Assembly: GCF_000165425.1 (NCBI RefSeq)
Contig: NW_001799399.1
Span: 124,001 to 188,000, forward strand
From: Paramecium tetraurelia
Taxonomy: Eukaryota > Ciliophora > Oligohymenophorea > Peniculida > Parameciidae
Reading direction: 5' to 3'
Length of the DNA stretch: 64,000 nt
The notes under the pieces were generated by a model. That model saw nothing but the letters and a program-made list of their open reading frames with translations, made no database searches and was not told the origin of the DNA. Of this stretch, positions 47,421-59,300 are shown piece after piece; positions within the stretch are counted from its first letter, which is position 1, and every line of letters begins with the position of its first letter. The translations under genes were made by a program, and so were the position numbers.

Positions 47421-47891
47421 TCAATATGATGTTTAAGCATCACATTTTCTGAGCTTATCTATTTCTTCCTTTAGCATTTAATTGAAGAAGTTTGATTATA
47501 AAGAGTAATCTAAATTAAGTCTCAGGATATCCTTTTATAAGAACTAAAAGGCAATCTAGACATTTCCGTTAAGAATTTTGTTAGAGATGAAAGAATAAAT
47601 TCTACTTTTAGGGAAGATTTGCTTGTAATCTGAAAAGGTACTTGAAAACTTGTCAAATAATTCATCAATTCATTATGGTATGCTCATTTAGATAACCTTA
47701 ATAACCTTATTTTTAATTATTTTTAAAATGTTCTTTCAGGATAACAATTTAGTACTCTTGTAAATTCAATTCTTAATTTGTAAAGTTTACGTGATAAAGT
47801 ATTTTGATTTTAATTCATCAATTAGTCTTTGAGACTAATTTTGATTAGGGACTTTGATATAATGGATAAATTTTGATGAATTTTATCGCAT
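47421..47891 (-). CDS. Small helical protein with an apparent frame break
   Basis: About 148 residues. The frame from the ATG at 47891 (RQNSSKFIHYIKVPNQNQSQ, then RLIDELKSK) and the rest (NQELNLQEYQIVILKEH; AYHNELMNYLTSFQVPF; SSLKVEFILSSLTKFLTE; QMLKEEIDKLRKCDAQTSY) read like one protein. They differ by one base at a short T run near 47791-47796 (A run on the coding strand), with no GT...AG intron to explain it. One intron (47683-47705, 23 nt) is clear. Either the base count is wrong there or the gene is decaying. Helical and acidic/basic mixed; not recognised. Confidence 0.5.
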
Positions 47892-48429
47892 AATAAAGGA
47901 AGTCTCTGTTATTTTATATATTAGTCAATTTAAAGTTTATTATGAATTTATGAAGCTCAATAATAGTCAATTTAAACAAATATATTAACCATCCTTGAAA
48001 AATTTAAGTAACAATTCTATTAACTATATTTGATTTATGCAACCATATAAGGTGCATGTAAGTTATAAATTATGATGCAGTTCTTAATGATAACGTTTTT
48101 CAATTTATCTATTCTAATTTTGAGAATGATGATCATCAAGAGAATTAGAGATATATTAACATTTTTAAGAGTCATAATGCTTAAATTTTGAGGGAATCAT
48201 ATTAGAATGCATATATACAAAAATTCAACTCGTAAATAATTTATTATAATTACCAATCCTTTTTATTTTACTATCGACATCTGAAATATAGGAAATGAAC
48301 TTTGTAATAACATTTTGAATGTCAAAAATTTTGCAAGATAAATAAAGAATGACTTGCTTAATTGAATCCTCTAACTGCACTAAATTCCATTAATATTTAT
48401 ATTATTTTTAATGTACTGTGATTAAATTC
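47892..48429. other. AT-rich intergenic region
   Basis: About 540 bp between the small helical gene and the S16 stop. Minus-strand frames with Ile/Leu/Asn composition are open but look like A/T noise. Nothing supported. Confidence 0.45.
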
Positions 48430-48924
48430 TCATCTATAACTCTTTTGTCTTCTGGCTCTGGCACCTTTACCACCATACTTTCTTGGTTCACATCTTCTTG
48501 GATCAGCAACTAAGAGTGTTCTATCATATTGCAATAAAAGATCTTTGATTTCTCTCTTTTAGGTTTCATCTATATATTTTTAGTAGTATGCCACGATGCC
48601 TTTGCTAATAGCCTATACAATATATCATTGCCATTCTACCTATCTGATGGCATAAACTTATGCAGTTGTTCCTCCACCTCTGACAGTGACTCTGATGTCT
48701 AATCTACCTGTTCTGACTTAACCAAGAAGTAAGAGTGGTTCAAGAGCCTTTTGTCTCAAGGGAGCTGGGTTCACTAATTCAATTGGAGCACCATTCACTC
48801 TAACCAAACCTTTGATTAAATTATATCAAGTACCCTTTCCTTCTCTTACGCTGGCACTAGCTACAGCATTCTTCTTTCTACCAAAAGTTTAAACCAAATT
48901 TGATTTTGTTTAAGGAGTTGACAT
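48430..48924 (-). CDS. RPS16: 40S ribosomal protein S16 (uS9)
   Basis: Small-subunit protein whose C-terminal tail reaches the P-site tRNA. 147 residues, the normal size. Conserved blocks: [102 protein letters not shown] and the invariant tail [11 protein letters not shown]. Two introns, 48810-48833 (24 nt) and 48613-48639 (27 nt), fall inside conserved sequence and must be removed. The tail ends exactly at Tyr-Arg before TGA, as in all uS9 proteins. Confidence 0.97.
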
Positions 48925-49151
48925 ATCCAATAATTAAATAATTTAATTTAATCATTTTTTATATTAACTGCTAATGCAACAAAATTGGATAACTTCGAAT
49001 ACTAAATAGTCTTGCCATGATAATTAATATCATTAATGCAAAAAGAAGGATAAGAAGTCTTTTCTTAGAAATAAAAGTTCAAAAGAAGTAATGTTAACAA
49101 ACTATTGACAAAAGCCTCTAAAAATAATATACTTGAATTGATTATAATATT

Positions 49152-50730
49152 TCAATAAGGTCTTTATTTTCTAAGATCATCAAGCAAAGCACGTCCTTTT
49201 GCTTTTTCCATTTCTATTTTTTTCTCATACTCTTCCTTTTACCTACGAAGTGCTTCCTCTTCTTGTAGTTTTTTATCTCTTAACATTTATTATCTTTGTT
49301 TCTTCTCATCCATTTGATTCAACAAATTGTTTTTAGTTTGCATAATTTTCTTCAATTAATATATAATTTACTTCTTATTCCATTCTTTACTTTTCTTCCA
49401 ATTCTTTTTAATATAAATCCAACTATCGTAATAATTCCACCTTATCTTACTATTTAATATTTTTTTCATCTTCGATTATTTTCTTCTTTAACTCTACATT
49501 CTCTGCTCTCTAAGCATAGACCTCATACATTAATTTAACTCTAGCATCCTAAAATTACTTGCATGATTACATCTTCAGCCTTCCATTTAGCCTCTTTATT
49601 TTCCCATTAACGAGTATTCTCTTCATTGATCAACCTTTCCTTCAGTTAATCATTTACACTATATTCATTTGTTCTGTTTTTAAAATTAAGTAGAAATTAT
49701 CTAGTTTCTTCTTTTTATCTTTGTTTTTCAGCCTATTCCATTCTAGCAATGGCTTCTTCTCTCTCTAAGACTTACTGGATCATTTCTTTATCTTATTTCC
49801 TCTCTTCTTACTTTATTTATTTTTTATATTCTTTTTATTATTCATTATTTAACGCAATTTCTTAATTAATTTCCTTTTTATAATTCAAATATTAATGCTC
49901 TCTTTATTTATGTCTCTCCTCTTCTCTCTTCCATTCTTCTCTCTAAAATGTTAAAATCTAAGTATCTTACAAGCATCTATTTCTCTTGTTCAATTTCTTC
50001 CTTGATTCTTTAAAACTTATTGACATTCATGGAAGCCTGAATACCTAAAACTTTGTTCCTTTCATCTACTTTAGCTTTCTATTAAATCTCTTTTTCCTTT
50101 TCTAATCTCTCCTTCTTTACAATTTCTCTTCTGTATAATTCAGCATAAATCATTTCCTCTAGTTTCAAATAGCTCATTTATAATACCTTCATATTAGTCT
50201 TCTAACATTTTCTACTTTTCCATCATCTACATGTTTCTGTAAGCAACAGCTTGTTATTCATTAAATTGCTAGTTTACTAATCTGAGTTCATCTGCATTAT
50301 CTCTAAATCTTCGTTCATATGCTGCATCTGCCTACTTAGATCTCTCAATTTCCTTTCTTTGTTTCAATTCCGCAACCTCTTTCATCATTCTCTCCTTAAC
50401 CTACTCTGGAGTCTCAACCATTGCTTTGATTTCTTGTTGATATTATTCATGCTCAACATTTAACAAAGCAGCCAATTTTTATTTCCTTTAGCCTTTATGT
50501 TCTTCAGCCTCAGCTCTTATCTATTGCAGTCTTTTTATATAATATTTTGCAAACCTATTCTTCATGTATTACTAATTGGCAACATCCTTTCCCTTATTCT
50601 CCCAAGCCGCAAAGGTTTTTTCATATTGCTCCTATCTTAACTTAGTGCTCAACTTGCCCACTTATTATTCTTGTTGTCTTCTTTAATAAATTAGTTGTTC
50701 AGAACGGTTACGAGTGGAACTTTATATCAT
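49152..50730 (-). CDS. CFAP53: Cilia- and flagella-associated protein 53
   Basis: Almost wholly alpha-helical, 492 residues, close to animal CFAP53 (about 514). CFAP53 sits in the lumen of axonemal doublet microtubules and helps attach outer dynein arms. Matching blocks include KLAALLNVEHEQYQQEIKAM, a basic helix ERMMKEVAELKQRKE, ERRFRDNADELRLVNQQFNE, ELYRREIVKKERLEKEKE and the late motif DARVKLMYEVYAQRAENVEL (compare ARRQLVDEVMxTR in animals). Four introns: 50159-50186, 49943-49970, 49549-49570 and 49350-49371 (28, 28, 22 and 22 nt). Low-complexity coils make the exact orthology less certain than the TPH-like family. Confidence 0.83.
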
Positions 50731-50941
50731 ATTTAAATTAATAATTATTATTATGGAAATAAACTATACTCTCTTTTTGAAACTAACCACCAAAACATTG
50801 CCATCCATTAACCTATTTTAATAAGATTATGCTTTATTTGTGCATTTTTTACTGCTTTGAATGAAACTAATCTATAACTTTGTTCTTCTATAACAATACT
50901 AATTATTTATATGTATTTTAAAATTAAACTAATAAAACTAA

Positions 50942-52379
50942 TCAATGCTATCTTCCAAATTCTCTTTCCTTTTTTAACACAGTTCTAAACCCTGATTCTC
51001 TATTGAAATATTAATCAGGAACCTTTGACAAATATCCAGCCTCTGGGTTGATTAATTCAATTCCTTAAGTGGGGGTAAAAGCTATGCTTGAAGTTAATCC
51101 TCCAGTGCCACCCCCGGATTAAGTCTTAGCTTATGCCAGCCTTTATTGCAATTTTTTACTGAGCCCAATTGGCTTATCCTTCTTGATGTGTAACTTTACT
51201 TTACCAATACCTTAACTTAACATTCCCAACCCAATTCCTGTATCTTTGATTTCATCCTCAGCCTCCAATCCGAATTTTAATCTATTAGCGTACTTCCTCA
51301 CTTCTGTCATTGCTAACCTTTCTTTTTATTTTCTGAACCTCTTTCCGCCTCTTCTTCTCTTCTTGTTCTCATCTGGAATTGGTAAGGGTTTTTCTAATTT
51401 AGCAGGGGGAGGCTCTTAAATCTTCTAATATCTTTTCATCATTTTTATTCTTAAATCCTCTCCTACATTGCCTTTAGGACATGTCTTCATATTATCTACT
51501 CTTGCTGCTTTGGCCACATTTGTTGCTAGCATCCTTACTATTTGATTTTATAATTTCCCTGATGCTTTCTGTACAATCTCTAATGTTCCAAAATAACCAG
51601 TGTTTCTATTATGCATAGCTCTACTCATTCCTAACATATTTTTCTTAACACTTCCCATCACTTAGATGTTACCTGCTGGCATATTGGCAAGTTTTTCAAT
51701 TCCTCCTGCAGCAGCCATCAATTTAGATGCCAATTATGTACCAATTAAGGCTGAGACATTGGGTGCTATGTACTTCATTCTAGATTCAATATAGCAAATG
51801 ACTAATAATATAAAACAGTTTTACTTTTCTAATTGTAACTATCTAATGTTTCAATCTTATGACACAACTGATCGACCAATGAGATGTCTTCTTCTGAAAG
51901 CTAACTTACTAAAGATTGTTTAGCTGCAATATTCACTGCAACAACCTATTGACCACTTAAAAGCTTAGAAAAATCTATTGCTTATAGATCGACAGCATTT
52001 CGAATTAATTGGACTATCTTAACATACTCGATTGGGTTTATGATAATTTTTTCCAATTCTGGAAACTTTTTATGATATACGTCCTTCAATTATTTGTGAA
52101 TATTCAAAATCCTTATTTTATTCAAAATGAATACTCTTAATCTATTATTGTACTATATTCATTAGATCTTAAAATTAAATGATATTCTTCATGACTTGCG
52201 TCTATAGTTTCATCTTAGATTTGATAAGCAGATACTTCTTAGACTCTTTGATAATGCTAAAGAAATTTGTTATCTTTAAGTAAAGAACAAGTCGGTTCTT
52301 CTTCAACTTATTATTTTGCCTCTACAATCTACTATTCTTCCTCATCTTCCAGATCTTGCATAAAGTCTTTGTCAATCAT
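50942..52379 (-). CDS. PRPF31: Pre-mRNA splicing factor PRPF31 (Prp31)
   Basis: U4/U6 snRNP protein that bridges 15.5K and the U4/U6 RNAs and is needed to form the tri-snRNP. 464 residues. An acidic N-terminus precedes the NOSIC region (KQLKDVYHKKFPELEKIIIN) and the Nop domain (RMKYIAPNVSALIGTQLASK, KLMAAAGGIEKLANMP, NTGYFGTLEIVQKAS, RMLATNVAKAARVDN). The C-terminal Prp31 part follows (EPPPAKLEKPLPIPDENKK, RRGGKRFRKQKERLAMTEVR, SSIAFTPTQGIELINPEAG). Introns: 52134-52153 (20 nt) and 51802-51824 (23 nt). Slightly shorter than human (499). Confidence 0.95.
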
Positions 52380-52651
52380 AGTTTTTATTTTGCTTCTATT
52401 TTAATTATTAAAAAATCAATTTATTTCTTTTTATTTCAATAAACAGTTTTAATAAATCAACAATTACGTCTAATCAAAAATTCTGTCTCTCACCATTGAA
52501 AGAGCTTGAAATTAGACAGTAGACTAATTGGGTTATATAACTTATCATATATAATTTAATGATAAAAATGTATATCAAAAATATATATATCTACTTGAAT
52601 TGAATTATATGATTAAACCAAAACTTTAAAACTAAATATAGTTTAAAAATA

Positions 52652-55059
52652 TCAGTAACCAATTGTGGCTAATGTAACCAAGAGAGTTGCACAAGTTTCT
52701 GCTCTATTTTCATCGATTCTAATGTTATCCATAATAGCCATTTTTAAGTGTTGTTTTCCCAAGTCCTCTAAATGTGTGCATAATTTAGCTAATCTAAATA
52801 ATTATTCAAAATGATGTCCTAATTCTCCAACTAATTTGTCTTTCAAGCTTTTTTAATTACTATTAATTTTCCTTCTCGGTTCTGGTTAAGATTGGGATAT
52901 ATCAACTGGCTCGGTATTACTTTACATCCAAGTATTAACTTAAGTTTGTGGTGGCAGAGTATCAACATCATCTCTTAAATCTTCGCTAGATTCTTCCGAA
53001 TAGATTCTAGAATCTTCAGATTCAACTTCATTTTTTAGATTTGGTTCTTCTGATTTTTTTGATTAATCCGACTATTTTATATATGTAATTTCTTTACAAG
53101 AACATTTTTCAGTTCATTAATCATTTCTTTCATATCCTCTTCACTGTTTCGTTTCTAAATTTGAGGCTTTCTTAAGAAAGGGTCTCTATAAATTATTTTA
53201 TATATTTTTTTCTTATTTTTCTCTTCATCAGTTTTTGAATTTGACTATTTGATTAATTTCGATGGTTTCTTTGAAATAAGTTCAGGTGCTTGAAATTATT
53301 TATCTATTTGAATTTCGAAAGCAGGTGTCATAATACTTTATTTTTTGTTATTATCAATGTTTTCTTCTGAATTTTGAAAATCACTGATGGTTGATTAATT
53401 GAGTAGTTTCTACTCTGGAGTTTCTGAAATCTTTTCTAGTTGATGCTATTAATTAATAGGTTCCTCTTATTTTAAATAATGTGAAACAATTTCTTCGGAT
53501 ACCTTTCGTTCCTTTTATTTTAATTATTCTGACATTTTGGGTTATGCATGAACTCTATAAATGGGTTTTTTGGCATCATCTTCAGATTTCAATCCAAGCT
53601 TAATTTTTTAGATTTAATCTAATTTTGTAAGCCCCTTGATGTTTTTGATGTGAGGCTTAATCTCACTATTTTTCTTAAAGAATTTAGGACTCTCCAGTTC
53701 ACTATTTTTATTTGCTTCCTCCATGACTTGATCTGATCCCTAATAAGAATCAGGACTTTCTTTTGTAATAAAGCGGCCGTTTTTTTATTTATTATGAATG
53801 CCTACTTCAGGAGTAGATGGCTAAACCCTTTAACTAGGAAGTTGATTCAATTGTTATCGACTGCTTTATTATCTAGTTATTGGTGGCTTCTCAGGTTTGG
53901 CCAATTTAATTTCAGGTAGCTTCTTTAAATCACTGTTCTTTCTTTATTTCTACAAATTAATGAGGGGACTCTTGATTCCTGGCAATTGCTTAACTTGATT
54001 CTCTTTTGAAGTTTACTCAATTAAGTCCCCCTTTGCATCTTGGTCATCAATCAAAGGAATAGTTGTGTCAGACAAATGAATCTGCTGGTTGTGCAATATT
54101 GTGTGATCGAATTCACTCCTTTTCATAGTCTCTGATAGGAAGTTCTTAATTCTATTTGTGATGATGGGCATCTTGAGTATTTGGTGAACAGCTGGTCGTT
54201 TTTCAGGGTTAACTGTTAAAAGCTAATTCACAAGGCTATCTTTGTTTAATTATAAGATTAGTTTTACGTTCTTAATTGGGATGAGTAAACATTTGGAATG
54301 GCTTGAAATTAGCCACGCACTATTTTTAGAGCCAATGATGCCAACGATTCAGCAGTAAAGGGGGGAGTCTTGGCACACATCTAATTTGTAATATTCATTC
54401 TATTACTTCATAGAGTATTACTCCAAGCGACCAAATGTCACCTTTAAAACTATATGGTTTATTCTCCAATAATTCAGGTGCCAAATAATACGGAGTGCCA
54501 ACCATCGTTTTTGCTTTGTCTCTTGTATTGTTCAATAACCTGGCTATCCCAAAATCTCCCAAACGTATTCTCATGTCTTTAGTCAGGAACATATTTTAAG
54601 TTTTAATATCTCGATGAATTATCTTCCGATCGTGACAATGCTTTATTGCCAGACACATTTAAGTAAACCAGTCCAAAATCCTAGACTCAGGTATGTGTCC
54701 CTCTGTATTCTTTAACACCTAAGCCAAATCACCACCTAATTTTAATTTAGATCCCAATACCTTCAGCATAATCCATAACTATACATAATTTCCCCTTTAC
54801 AGTCTTGTAAACCTCTCTAAAATTAATGATATTTGGATGCTTTAACTCAGACATTATTCTGAATTCTCGGTAGGTTTCCTGATTTACTTAGCTAAAAATA
54901 AATTACTTTTTTCTCCTAATCATTTAAATATCTCATGTCCATTTGTTTTATAACACACAACGAGTGATCTTTTAAATATTCACAAAGATAAGCTTTCCCA
55001 AAGGACCCTTGTCCCAACAAACGAATTCTCTTATATACATCTGATTCTTTTGGTCTCAT
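52652..55059 (-). CDS. NEK (NIMA-related) Ser/Thr protein kinase
   Basis: 760 residues. The N-terminal kinase domain has [102 protein letters not shown] and [12 protein letters not shown]. DIKxxN in the catalytic loop and GTPYYxxPE are NEK hallmarks. NEK kinases control cilium length and centriole cycles. The 490-residue tail is Lys/Glu/Ser-rich and disordered, ending in a conserved-looking helix ([37 protein letters not shown]). Introns: 54879-54906, 54736-54760, 54381-54406, 54271-54290 and 53072-53097. All catalytic residues are present. Confidence 0.93.
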
Positions 55060-56366
55060 TTTATAATTTAATTATATATAATCTAAACTAACATAACTTG
55101 TCGAATTAACTAAAAATACATTATTATCTATAATCAAACTATTAAGTAATAAATAAAGTTGAAAACAGATTTTGGTCCACAAATTACGATGATTACCAAT
55201 CTGCTACAAATATCAAATTTTATTTCCATGTGTTAATTTATAAATACACTTATTACTCATGTATTAAATACACACTTAACCTATATGTAATTAATTATCT
55301 TCGGTTTAAATAGATAAAATTAAAAAATTACTTCTATGAAGTAAAACCTTTACTATAATACCTTAGCCATTTTGTTGATACCGATATGTCAATGATCAAT
55401 AATAATTAAATTCTACTTAAATCAAGGCCATTCAACGTAGAAAATATTTGATTCTTCAAATTTTAAATTGATTATATAATCAACTTGTAGGTTATCACTT
55501 TAAAGAAATGAAAATCAACTTATCTACCTTTGTCTATACATCGTTATTTATTTCACCAAAAATCCATATTTGAAGTTTATTCTACATCTAGTCCTTTTTT
55601 TGAATAAATATCTAAATCTCTACTTGATTTGTTAATAAGACCAAATTTAACTACCAACCTATAATTTAAAAAGATTTCAAAGGATTCTCTTCAGTTCCTC
55701 ATTTAAATAGATTGGATTGAATTGAAAGAAATAAAAAAGCTATTTTCATTAATTGCAAAGTAAAATGAACTTACTTGTGTGATGAGTATCTTTTAAATAG
55801 TCAAGTTTATTCTATGAATCATTAATTTTTGTAACTTTATTCTAGATTAAATATTTTTATGAAAAGTAAGTAAAAATAAAAAATTTGAATGCTTCTTAAT
55901 TAAAAAAAAGTTTGTAATGAATTATATAAATGAAGAATTTTAAATAGAATTTTTGATAAAATATGTCAATATTTTAGATTATTAAATTGAAATTGTTTTG
56001 TAAAGGTTATAAATCTATATAAAATTATCTAAATGACAATTACAATATTAGACATGGGTCTTGTTGTCCAATTTGATAGGTGTTTTGATAAATTAATAAT
56101 TTAACAAAATTGTACTTTTATTAATTGTCAAAATCGATATTAAATTACTAGAGATTGAAAATTTTTATAAGTTACTAATGTTGGCAGATAAAAAATTATT
56201 TGTTGGACCAAATTTTATAAGGGAGCAGAGAAGGAGAATTAAGATGCGAGGTGTTTGAATTTGGATTTAGATCAAAATATGGTGGACTTTTAAAAGTTCA
56301 TTTGGTAAAGAATAAAATTTAATAGCAAATAAAAAACGGTTTATAGCATATATTTTTTTAACATAA
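55060..56366. other. AT-rich gap between NEK kinase and the giant gene, with a possible gene relic
   Basis: 1.3 kb between divergent starts. On the minus strand, about 55528-55700, a frame reads like protein (ENPLKSFQIIGWQLNLVLLT; QMQNKLQIWIFGEINNDVQ), and upstream of it another frame has FYFAINENSFFISFNSIQ. TGAs and frame changes separate them without canonical introns, so this may be a pseudogene. The rest is A/T-rich with no structure noticed. Confidence 0.3.
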
Positions 56367-59300
56367 ATGAAGAAAACCTTAATAACATTCTTGTTGTTGA
56401 TGGTTGTGGTTATCTCTACGAAAATAGAAACATCAGAGCTTAGAACTCAAGGTATATTTATATAAAATGTCAGGGATGACCTACACTGAAGCATAAAATC
56501 TAGATGTTTCTCATTTAAATTGCCACACTGATTTTGAATATACAATAGCAGAGTTTGCAAGATGGGTTGATATTATAGATAATAGAGAGCAATTAATCAA
56601 GGATCTCGCAATAATTAATTAAGTTATAAGCATAGTAGAAAAAGCTAAAGGTACAATATCTGTGATTCACTCAACAATGCTGGTGTCAATCTAGAGTAAG
56701 GTGAGCCAATCACTGAAAAGCATATTTACATAAAACAAATGGGCTGCTTGCAAGGTGGAAGATGCTCTTGAATACGTTGCTTAATTAAATGGAACTTAAA
56801 GTATTCATAATTGATCATAATTTAGCTAATGAGGAGAAGATTGCTTTAGCAAATAAAATCATAGCCCATTTGAGGTAGACTCAAGAACAAATCCACTAAT
56901 ACTTAAATTAATGCTAATATGCAAAACGTACTTAAGGATTGAGATAAAAGATAAGTTAGCTTCAAACTTTAAAGAGAGTATGTGACCAAGAAATCAAAAA
57001 ACCAACAATAATTATAGATAATGACCCTGATGATGAAGTGTTAAATTTTGATGAGGAGCCAGAAGAAATAGTGTATTATTATTTTGAAGAAGAAGATGTT
57101 GAAACTCCTCCTGATTACATTTATCATGAACCCCAACATTATACTTATCCGACACATTAAGATGAGACCAAAAAACCATAAAGAAAATAGGTTAAGAAGT
57201 TAGTGCCTAAAGAAATAGTTGATGAAATCAAAGGAAATAAAAGATATGTAGCATTGGGTCATGAAATTGAAGGAGATGTTAAGGAGAATGCTGATGAATA
57301 ATAAAATCAATAATAAGAGGTAGAATCTGTAGTGTCCGCAGCTAAAGTAAGTAAAATGGAAGGTTTAAATAATGATGAAGATGAGAGTGAAAAAAAAGAT
57401 GATGATTAGGAGAAAGGTTAAGGAGAAGAAGAATCTAAAGAATAAACTAATGGATAGGAAACTACTGGATCTGAATAATAATAATCGGAATAGTAATAAT
57501 AAGAATAATAATCTGAATAATAGGAATAATCTGAATAATAATAAGAATAATCTGAATTATAATAGGAATAATAATCACAAGAATAAGAATAACAAGAGTA
57601 AACAGAATAATAATAAGGACAACAAGAATAAACAGAAGAATAATAAGAATAACAATAAGAAAAAACAGAATAGCTATAAGAATAAGAATAAACTGAATAA
57701 CAACAAGAGTAAACTGAATAACACTAAGAATCACATTCAGAATAACACTAAGAATAACACTAAGAATAACATTAAGAATCACATTCAGAATAACACTAGG
57801 AATAACATTAAGAATAACATTAAGAATAACACTAAGAATAACACTAAGAATAACATTAAGAATAACATTAAGAATAACATTCAGAAAAACACTAGGAATA
57901 ACATTCAGAATAACACTAAGAATAACATTAAGAATAACACTAAGTATAACACTAAGAATAACATTAAGAATAACATTAAGAATAACACTAAGAATAACAC
58001 TAAGAATAACATTAAGAATAACATTAAGAATAACATTCAGAAAAACACTAGGAATAACATTCAGAATAACACTAAGAATTAACATTAAGAATAACATTTA
58101 AGAATAACATTAAGAATAATATTAAGATTAACATTCAGAATAACATTAAGAATAACATTCAGAAAAACACTAGGAATAACATTCAGAATAACACTAAGAA
58201 TAACATTAAGAATAACACTAAGTATAACACTAAGAATAACATTAAGAATAACATTAAGAATAACACTAAGAATAACACTAAGAATAACATTAAGAATAAC
58301 ATTAAGAATAACACTAAGAATAACACTAAGAATAACACTAAGAATAACATTAAGAATAACATTAAGAATAACACTAAGAATAACACTAAGAATAACATTA
58401 AGAATAACATTAAGAATAACACTAAGAATAACACTAAGAATAACATTAAGAATAACATTCAGAATAACATTCAGAAAAACACTAGGAATAACATTCAGAA
58501 TAACATTAAGAATAACATTAAGAATCACATTAAGAATAACATTCAGAATAACATTAAGAAGAATAAGAATAATAGTAAGAATAAGAATAAATCATCGTTG
58601 AAACTCATGATTAACCTTTAACATAGGTTGATCCAGAAACAAAAGAAAATGTGATTGTTGAGGAATCTAAAAATGGAACTACTGATGATGATGGCGACAC
58701 TACTGAAGTTAAAATAGCAACAGTAAATAAGAATGAACAAGCTGATGAAGAAAGCGATGAAACAAAAGATACAGATCATAAAGAACATTAGGAAAATGAG
58801 ACTTAGGAATCCACTGAAGAATCTAAACAAGAATTAACATAGGAATAAAAAACGGAAGAATCTTCAGAAACAACAACAAATGAAAACTCAGAGACAGTTA
58901 CATAAGAAACATAATCAGAAACAAAGGTAGATGATACTACAGAAGAAACATAAGCTTAAAAGTCAACATCAGACAGTGATCATGAAGCAACAGAAACATA
59001 AGAAGACATAGTTGTTGATAATTAATCTCAAGGTTAAGATGAAGAAAAAGATGTTTAAAATGGATCATCGGAAGTTGAACATACAAATGGTGAATAAAAA
59101 TAAGATAGTGAATAAAAAGAAGAAGGTGAGGATGCAGTGGAAAAAGAAGAAAGCCAGCATAAATAAGAAAGCGAAGAACATGAAGAATAAAAATCAGATT
59201 AAGATCACAAAGATACACATAAGGATTAGGACGATTAAAAGAAAATAAAAAAATAAAAGTCTAGTGATGACCGTTCTTTGAAAATCTAATCATTAAGGGA

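Noticed and set aside
57462-58528. Long minus-strand ORFs rich in Leu/Val/Ile/Phe across the repeat
   Set aside because: They are the complement of the 12-bp repeat, which lacks stops in several frames. The hydrophobic pattern simply mirrors the period; no start, domain or neighbour supports a gene.
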